Shown: positions 57,307-64,000 of the stretch, piece by piece
Layout: the number at the start of each line of letters is the position of its first letter
Position numbering within the stretch: the first letter of the stretch is position 1
NCBI GenBank assembly: GCA_013115135.1
Contig: JABANP010000120.1
Span: 62,001 to 126,000, forward strand
From: Perkinsus olseni
Taxonomy: Eukaryota > Perkinsozoa > Perkinsida > Perkinsidae
Reading direction: 5' to 3'
Length of the DNA: 64,000 bases
Notes under the pieces: generated by a model
Databases searched by the model: none
What the model was told of the DNA's origin: nothing
What the model saw: the letters and a program-made list of their open reading frames with translations, nothing else
Made by a program: the position numbers and the translations under genes

Positions 57307-58327
57307 ATGGCGTCTCTATCTTACATTCTGCTGGCCGCCGTCATCTGGCAGAGCAAGGCGCTAGAATACTATGCCTACTTCATGGGCGAAAACCTCCCAG
57401 TCACTAGGAATATCTCGTATTTCGACGATCTCTTCAGCGCAGGAGTCACGGAGATCATCTTTGTGGGATTCACCGTCGCGGCCAATGGCACGATAACGAG
57501 GACCTTCTCTAATGAGAACGAGCTGCTATTAGCCCGCCAGGCGGCGAACGCTCACGGTGCGAGGCTCTCCTTTATGACAGAAGGAGCCATTCCGTTCATC
57601 AACGACGGTCCGGCCGCCTTTTCGAAGTTCTACGCCTCCGTGAACAACATGTTCGAGAAGTACAAGTTCGATGGTATCAATTTCGATTGGGAGTTTCCTG
57701 CAACGACTGACGAATGGAAAAAATATCGAGATCTGATGAAGGGGACGAAGGAAAACGTGGAAAAGAATGGCAGGAATGCAAACGTTAGCGTGGCGTAAGT
57801 CCAGTCGTCCATCGTCCTGTAGTCTCATAATCCTTCCTCCAGCATCGCTACCTCATTTGACCTGTACAAGAGCATCGACTTGTGCGGTGCGGTGGACAAG
57901 TGTCTGTGGATGGGATACGTTTACGAGATAGGCGTGGCGGTGCGCGCGATCCACGGCTGGAAAAGTGCTCAAGGCCTGCCGACCGACAAGTTCGCGCTCG
58001 GGGTGAGCTAACTAACTGGCAGCTAGTTACTGCACATGTCGAGTGAGGTTGGGCCACCGTTCGCAGGTGCCTCTGTATGGCACTAACGCAGCTGGTGTGC
58101 AAATAACGTATTTTAAGCTTATTGACATGGGCGCTGACCCCATGGGGAACGGATCTTTCGCGGGATACTCCTACGCCTCTCAGCCGATGTTGCAAGAACA
58201 GGTAGACTTAGCCATCAACCATAGCTTAGGCGGTCTCATGTGCTGGCACCTGGGGTCGGATCTTCCGCCCGAGGACACGCGTTCCCTCACCTATGCTATT
58301 AAGCAAAAGCTGAAGCCTGGAACTTGA
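57307..58327 (+). CDS. GH18 chitinase-like secreted protein
   Basis: Three exons (57307-57794, 57843-58002, 58067-58327) join to 302 residues with GT-AG introns of 48 and 64 bp. The first 18 residues (MASLSYILLAAVIWQSKA) form a signal peptide. FDGINFDWEFP (about 57667-57699) is the GH18 signature DGxxxDxE with the catalytic Glu present. VPLYGTNAAG and the C-terminal GGLMCWHLGSD fit the barrel's later strands. GH18 enzymes cleave chitin or related N-acetylglucosamine glycans. The length is that of a bare catalytic domain without a binding module. The start is the first ATG and gives the signal peptide directly. A broken copy of the last two exons lies at 63334-63717. Confidence 0.85.
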
Positions 58328-60256
58328 CGAGAGCCTCATCGCGAGGGAACTCCTCAAGTAGAGCTGCTCTACTAGAGCACTTCATAAGTCATGTCACATT
58401 CTCGTTGCGCTTCTCTGAGTCTTGAAACTAGTTTGTTGAAGCACTTGTACTTGTCTCAACGCATTGGCGTATTTCCACTAAAGTATTTGTTGTTGGGAAC
58501 AGTCAACCTTACTATTGGTATATGACAGAGATGAGGACTGCGAATGGTATTCTTAGTGCTATCTTTTAGTTGTCTTACCGTTAGCTATGCTGCATACACA
58601 GTTACACGCATTAGTAAAGGTTTTTTGCGCCTCTGTTCGTCTTTGTGTTACGATCGATACCGGTAATCTCACCCCAGATTTTGGGGCCCAGAAACGATCG
58701 AAATGCGCGATTACCCTGAAATCGAGCAAGCTATCTTCTCAATTCCTTATTATACCACTAAGTGGATCATCAATGGGGATCTATTCCAATATGGATGAAA
58801 ATGATGCTGTGACGAAGAGCGCTGCGGCCTGTACCTCGTTCTTCGGTGAAACCCCCCTCAGTGGATCGGTGATCGATTGAGACGTTCCTTAATACACCGA
58901 GCAGTACATGGTACAGTTAACGGCGTCTTATTACTTAAAGGACAGGCTTGCACTCTTGAGTTCGAAGGAGTTCTTCTCTTCGATCGTGTGGTACCACACT
59001 CCCTCGACCTGGCAGCCAGGTCCATAGCTCATCGGCGCGGCTGGTCTAGTCGGTCGTCGTCCCAGCTCTTAACACGTACTGTAAGCACCCCCCCCCACTT
59101 GAAGCCGCTTCCTGTTACGTTGTGTAATCTGAGCACTAGAGTCAGTGACTCTGAGTCACCACCTGACCATACCCGACACGAACCCTAAAACACGTTTTAT
59201 GCAGCGGTAACTGGCTAGCGATATTCGTGCGCATCGTAGCGGTCAGGTGGTTGACGTCGTACGAACTATACGAACTCGACACGGGACATTATGGAATTTC
59301 ATTTGGAAGCCATTTCATGCGATCAATCAGTCGACCACAGTATCTTCGAACGTTACAGGCGAGTGAGACGTCAGGCTCTTAGCGTGGCGGGATGGATCGC
59401 CATGGCATGGCTCGCGAATAGGAACCTCTAGTTCCAGCTCGGCTGCATTCGGGGACACCTAGCTCTGGTGACACGGAGAGGCATACGCGCAGCTGCTGCA
59501 CAGGTGAAACGGAGTATACTACACCCAGTGTAGTTATAGGTGCGCCGTCCTCTCATGCTTTAACCTCTCTGGATCCTGGCGCAGTCTTGCTGAGATCATC
59601 AGTACTACTCAGACCGCATCGGCGCACATTCCGAAGTCTCAAAACATGTTGTATAGGTGGCGTGATGCCTCCTCAGGTCGCCCCTCGAGGGACACTCAAC
59701 TTCGAGAATCTCGAATCGAGATGATAATGCATGGATACCTACCAGCATGGACCACTAGGAGTGGGTCTCCCTCTCCGCCCTCGGCCTCAACCAAGTGTCG
59801 AGGAACAACACCGATTGGTACAGCCCGTCCACACGTAGAAAAACCAGTGATAGTGTGAGGTGTGACGTCACTGTCGGGTCGTCTGCTACCCCTTGGTATC
59901 GCTTGCATATTTCTATTACACATTATTGCGATACCTAGGTATAACTCGATGGGTGCCACGAGGGACTACAGGTCGATCCCTGTGGCAACCCCTCATCGGC
60001 ATCGTACATCAATATCATATTTCAATATCATCGGGACAGCTCTTTGTCTACGTACAAATAGCGGAACGATCGCCCCCTGTTTAGCTCAGCTAAACTATTC
60101 AGCTAAAATTTAGCCTAAACAGCTGAGTTGGGTATTAAGCTTGACCATCGTCGAAGCCTCAATCTCGACGCTCCAATGGCGCACTAAATCTTGAAGCGCC
60201 GATGTAGTTGACCTCATTATGATGCCGTACTACCACGCATTTTCCGAGGAGGATCT
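58328..60256. other. Stretch without a supported gene
   Basis: Two frames near 58587-59188 (97 and 103 codons) show no domain I can name. Nothing else is seen. Confidence 0.4.
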
Positions 60257-62182
60257 TTGATTGTGATTCATCGATCAGGCGACTTTCTTGTACTCATGTG
60301 TCTCACCTCCCTCCTTCTCGCGACTCTCCTGGGCAGTGTTAGCAGCCAAGGCACTGTAGTGGGCATCCAACAGGAGAGAATACCATTTCGAAACGGAAGA
60401 AATGGAGCTACCTTCAGGTCTCAGCTGAGGTGCGTGAAAGAGTAGTGGTCATTTTGTCGAAGTTTGGTTTCTTTTTCTAGGTGTTCTGAGGCACATTCAG
60501 ACGCTCCAACTCGGACGATCGGACGTGTCCGCCGGAGACAAGTTGAATTTTACCTCGATTATTGTGGCTGAGGATGGCTCGGAACTGCTGGCCGTCTCCA
60601 GTGACCAGGGAGGGTGAGTCCCAGCTGTTGTCCTTGTTTGGAGTAACTTCATCCTGTGCGCTGCTCATTATCAGACGTTTCGTTACCTTGAGCATTCAAC
60701 CGACTCGTCGTGGGCGATATAATATTGGTACCGCAAGAGCATATCCGCTGGTTGACTCTGATGGAGAGGAGCTCAAGATCCCAAATCGGATGAGTGAGCA
60801 GCTAAAAATTGCCGACCTTTTTCTTACCAGCTCTCTACATGGATTCCCTGGCAGGGGACCTCTGCTCTCTGTATCATAATGGAATGATTTTCCAACTTTG
60901 TCGGGCGCTCGTTCACACTCCTGGAAATAAGCTTGAGTGCTCACCCGCCTCTATTGTATTGGAGCGTCTTATGGTACTATCTTAGGCTTGGCGGTCAACG
61001 GTACATATCGTCGCGGAGGCCAAGGAGATCTCACTGTAGCTTACGAAGGTAATCCTAGTTCCGTCCTAGAGAAGAGAGCTTCGAGGTGAGAGAAGAGGGC
61101 TGTGTCCCTATGTTGCAGCTCCTGCATGGCAACGTTCGTCTTGTACTGGTTTACGATGCTCATCAGATTCCGTACAGGCGTCAGCTCAAGGGCACTACCC
61201 TGGACGTATCTGGTCTCCAAAGTATTTGCGATGCAAGTCTTTTGCCTGGTGTAACGATCGCTCGCCTGGGTACTGTGAGAATACAACTTGGAATCGTCGG
61301 TATGTGTACCTTCAGGGCGGCGTGGAGACCTGCTCTTCACCTGCCTGATCACGGACCAGTTCTTGGATTCGTACCCCAGGGCTTACGATCCCACTGTCCC
61401 TCCAGTACAATTTGGTCATCTGATGGGGGTATATATTGAAGATGATATTCGTCTGTTTGACGTTGAGGTAAGACAATCAGTAGCCTTCGTAGTGAAGGCT
61501 TCATTAAATGCGGCGTCGTAAATGCCGATCATTCTCGCCGTTTTCTCCGGAAGGTGAAAATCTCATGAGGCCACACTATTCGTTATGCAATTTTCAGATC
61601 GACACTCATCAATTACCCCACGCTTTCATCTTGGTAGTACTCAGCTCGAGAATTTCAGGTCACCCGTGGGCAAGATCCTATCGCTATGGCGCCGCTCAAG
61701 AATGGTGACGTCATGATAGCCTCCGTTGTGTACACCAACCCCAGGAAGCTGAGAATCAGTTATTTGACGTCTGATCAGCTGCAAGAGGGTATTGATGACC
61801 CTTTCAAAGTGATTAGTCCTACTATTATAGCCGATATAGATCAGGCTGATGGGTAAGGCCGGTGAGATCTGCTCAGCTCGCGTATTTTGCTGGTCTTGCT
61901 GATTGATGGTGTGTTGGTAGGTTTGAAATTGGTGTCCAATCTGGGCTGGCTGTGCGAGAAGACCCTAGAAGTGGACAGATATTCGTCTACAGCATGAGTG
62001 ACGACTCGTTTGTAGGAAGCGTCAACGATGATCTCTTGTCGAACACTCACAACTTGTACTTCCTACTTCTCAGGCACCAGAGAAAACCTTGCTCACCACC
62101 TTTGAGTGGAGGCCCACCAGAAATCGTTAGCCATAGATATGACCAACGTTATACCGTCATCGTCGATCGTGTCTCAGTCTGA
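60257..62182 (+). CDS. Secreted multi-exon protein of unknown function
   Basis: The start at about 60257 gives a hydrophobic signal segment (FLVLMCLTSLLLATLLGSVS). A GT-AG intron 60430-60490 leads in frame to a segment ending in SIIVAEDGSELLAVSSDQG, followed by donor GTGAGT at about 60614. Later segments are TARAYPLVDSDGEELKIPN (about 60730), an exon ending before the donor GTGAGAG at 61086, HLMGVYIEDDIRLFDVE (about 61420-61468), and DVMIASVVYTNPRKLRI (about 61709) ending ADIDQADG. That last one splices (GTAAGG to GGTAG) to FEIGVQSGLAVREDPRSG and the stop near 62182. Not all junctions are settled. Alternating short beta-like segments suggest an extracellular beta-rich protein, but no family is recognised. 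Confidence 0.45.
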
Positions 62183-63200
62183 TCGCTACGAAGCTGCAGT
62201 TGTTCGTAACAGCCATCCATTGGCCAATCGATGAGCCTATGGGTTTTGTATTATCTTCAGCAAATACGTTGCGCGCGACTTGGTCACACAAATCTCGACT
62301 TGGTTGAACATCTTTTCGCGTCTTCTCTTTTTTCATCATCACAACCACCCAGAACGGGTCGCTTGATGCGAGAGTCACTTGGTGACTACCGTCTTCTCTG
62401 TAGCAGTCAGTGTTACAATTTTGGCCGAGGGCAGTTGTTCAGTTGTCGAGTTCATTCGGCAGTCGGTCCGGTCGGCGTACATAAACAGTAAAATTCCTGA
62501 TTCGTTCCGCCCAGGCTTGGTAACACAACAAACGCGGGTATGAGCGCAGATAGGGCTTTTACGGCCGGCGTGTTCCCGCGAGGAAGTTGGGTGAGACCGC
62601 GCCTATCAGAGTGTAACTCTGAAGGCAGCAAGCTGGTGGCTTAGGTAGCTCGGCTACCAGGTCCCTTTGGACCATGCACTACCAGCCTGTCCCGCAGGGG
62701 GGAAAAGAAAAAAAAGGAGAGAGTGATTGGGGAGAGAGAGTCAAAGAGACGTATACCGGCAACTGATACTTGAACCAAAATGGCTCCAGACGTGAGATAC
62801 TGAGCTATGAAGACACTGCACTTGATGCTAACCAGCTTCTCATTAGCTACGTTGGATTACTCGCGCTTCCTCATAGCGTCAGCGAAACACAGGGAGACAG
62901 AGCAGTTGTGCCAGATTAGTGCTTCGCACTCCCACGACGATTCGGGGCTACACTTAGACGCATTTTGCGTCTGTTAATAAATTAACTCCAGATAGTGACT
63001 CACTCGTCATCTAACCGGACCGATTCATTTCTCCGGGACGCGCTGTTGTGTCCAAGCCGATACATCCCCCAAACGCTGTCAAGATACCACACTCTGCGAA
63101 CTTCATTTGACGGGTTAAGCCGCAGCGGGAGAGCAGTTTATCGCTTGAGCAACACTTGTTGAATCTCGATGCCCCTCTCCGATTGATAGGAGGACTCACA
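62183..63200. other. Stretch without a supported gene
   Basis: There is a purine-rich run (GGGGAAAAGAAAAAAAAGG) at about 62699-62718 and a GC-rich stretch at 62560-62700 with several short inverted repeats. No gene is supported. Confidence 0.4.
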
Positions 63201-63330
63201 CCGCTTACTCCTGCTGTATAATTCTCATTAGGGCTACCACCCGGAATGTTTACCACCGATAATAGGTCCCACTCTCATAAAGCAAGGATACTCCCGTGAG
63301 ATACTTCATTCCAATCATGCAAGTTCCTGG
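63200..63330. repeat. Third copy of a dispersed about 130-bp segment
   Basis: CTACCACCCGGAATGTTTACC and GAGATACTTCATTCCAATCA also occur at about 35283-35385 and, more diverged, at 53580-53675. In the first two places the segment lies 3' of the secreted repeat gene. Here it abuts the chitinase fragment. Confidence 0.7.
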
Positions 63331-63333
63331 GTC

Positions 63334-63717
63334 AAGCGCCTGTGGATGGGATACGTTTACCAAATTAATTCGGTGAAGAACGCGACAAACGATTGGAAGA
63401 ACCAAGGCCTTCTACCCGACAGGTTCGCTCTTTGGGTGAGCTCAACGACTGCACATGTCGCGCGAGGTTGGGCCATCGTTAACAGGTGCCTCTGTATGGT
63501 GCGAACGCAGCTGGGGTATTTTTCAAGGATCGTTCAAGGCCCTTGAATCAAGGGATACTCCTCCGACTCTCAGCCGATGCTGCGGGAACAGATCGACTTA
63601 GCCATCAGCCAGAGCTTGGGCGGCCTCATGTCCTGGCATATAAGGTCGGATATCCTACCCGAGGATACGCGTTCCCTCACTTATGCTATTAAGCAAAAGC
63701 TTAAGCCTGGGAATTGA
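63334..63717 (+). pseudogene. GH18 chitinase-like fragment
   Basis: Similar to 57890-58327: KRLWMGYVY at the start, the second intron still present as genomic DNA (donor at about 63435, acceptor before GTGCCTCTG at 63485), and the same C-terminus down to the stop at 63715-63717. The region after ANAAG is frameshifted by indels near 63520-63560 and the catalytic DGxxxDxE part is missing. It retains the intron, so it arose by DNA duplication, not retrotransposition. Confidence 0.8.
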
Positions 63718-63747
63718 CGAGACCCTCATCCGAGGGAACTGCTCAAG

Positions 63748-64000
63748 AATAGTTCTTTTCACCGTGAAAATTTCACGTCATATCGCACTCTTGTTGAGTA
63801 TGCGACCAAGGTCAAGGTTGTCCGGGTGCTTGGTGTTTGGATCGATCAGCGCTTATCGTTCCAACACCACATCAAGGTCAAATGTGCCGAAGCCAAAGCC
63901 AAGTTAGGCAGGCTGAGGCACCTGGGGTTGGCACGTGCTGTGATCACCGGCAAGAAAGTGATCAAAACCTATAAGGTTGCGATCGTTCCTGCCCTCAGTC
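63748..64000 (+). pseudogene. LINE reverse transcriptase, C-terminal (thumb) part, runs off the window
   Basis: The open frame from about 63748 contains VRVLGVWIDQRLSFQHHIK, the LGV-x-D-x-x-L-x-F-x-x-H-I signature just after the RT fingers and palm in non-LTR retrotransposons. AKLGRLRHLGLARAVITGKK follows. Homology to the chitinase 3' flank (GAGGGAACTGCTCAAG) stops where it begins, so the LINE is inserted or joined there. The upstream RT core is absent. The rest lies beyond 64000. Confidence 0.75.

Noticed and set aside
1..64000. Dinoflagellate/Perkinsus-type spliced-leader gene
   Set aside because: I looked for the conserved TTTTGGCTCAAG ending and did not see it; by-eye reading cannot exclude a missed copy.

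Overview
The window is eukaryotic. Its genes are split by short GT-AG introns (46-263 bp, one of 423 bp), and it is dense in eukaryotic transposons: Helitron, LTR retrotransposon, LINE and Mutator-like. There are no operons or bacterial features. A protist genome, possibly an alveolate such as Perkinsus, is my best guess from intron style and gene content. That is inference, and nothing in the window proves the taxon.

Layout. (1) 1-15018: a head-to-tail array of 16 abutting modules of 0.74-1.11 kb in at least four sequence types (A, B, C, D). Every junction reads ...CTAG|GTGR... with no spacer. (2) 15019-27680: a 12.7-kb module with the same boundary signature that encodes a Helitron protein (HUH/Y2 Rep, Pif1-like helicase and a C-terminal GIY-YIG domain) and a second multi-exon accessory gene. 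(3) 27681-30725: three more non-coding modules of the same kind. (4) 30764-33150: two 5'-truncated LINE RNase H fragments, direct repeats and a perfect 25-bp hairpin. (5) 34-37 kb: minus-strand genes, including a truncated copy of a secreted repeat protein. (6) 39084-39944: a fold-back element with long terminal inverted repeats. (7) About 41.5-42.6 kb: the C-terminal part of a Mutator-like (MULE) transposase with a SWIM zinc finger. (8) 44297-50743: an LTR retrotransposon with a single long pol reading frame. Its right LTR carries a nested MULE-type MITE with a 9-bp target duplication, and the left LTR preserves the empty site. (9) 51.3-58.3 kb: the most ordinary gene region, with a HAD-type deoxyribonucleotidase-like gene, a serine carboxypeptidase fragment, a secreted repeat protein (minus strand, frameshifted) and an intact GH18 chitinase-like gene. 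(10) 60.2-62.2 kb: a secreted multi-exon gene of unknown function. (11) 63.2-64.0 kb: a chitinase pseudogene fragment followed by the end of a LINE reverse transcriptase that runs off the window.

How it fits together. The array modules share the CTAG|GTG boundary, a G-rich hairpin block near the 5' end and a hairpin near the 3' end with the coding module. The simplest reading is that modules A-D and the three downstream modules are non-autonomous derivatives of, or relatives mobilised by, the Helitron encoded at 15.0-27.7 kb. Most also carry tRNA-like A-box/B-box segments, which looks like repeated capture of Pol III promoter sequences. The two most unusual points are the GIY-YIG nuclease domain on the Helitron helicase and the strictly spacer-free array.
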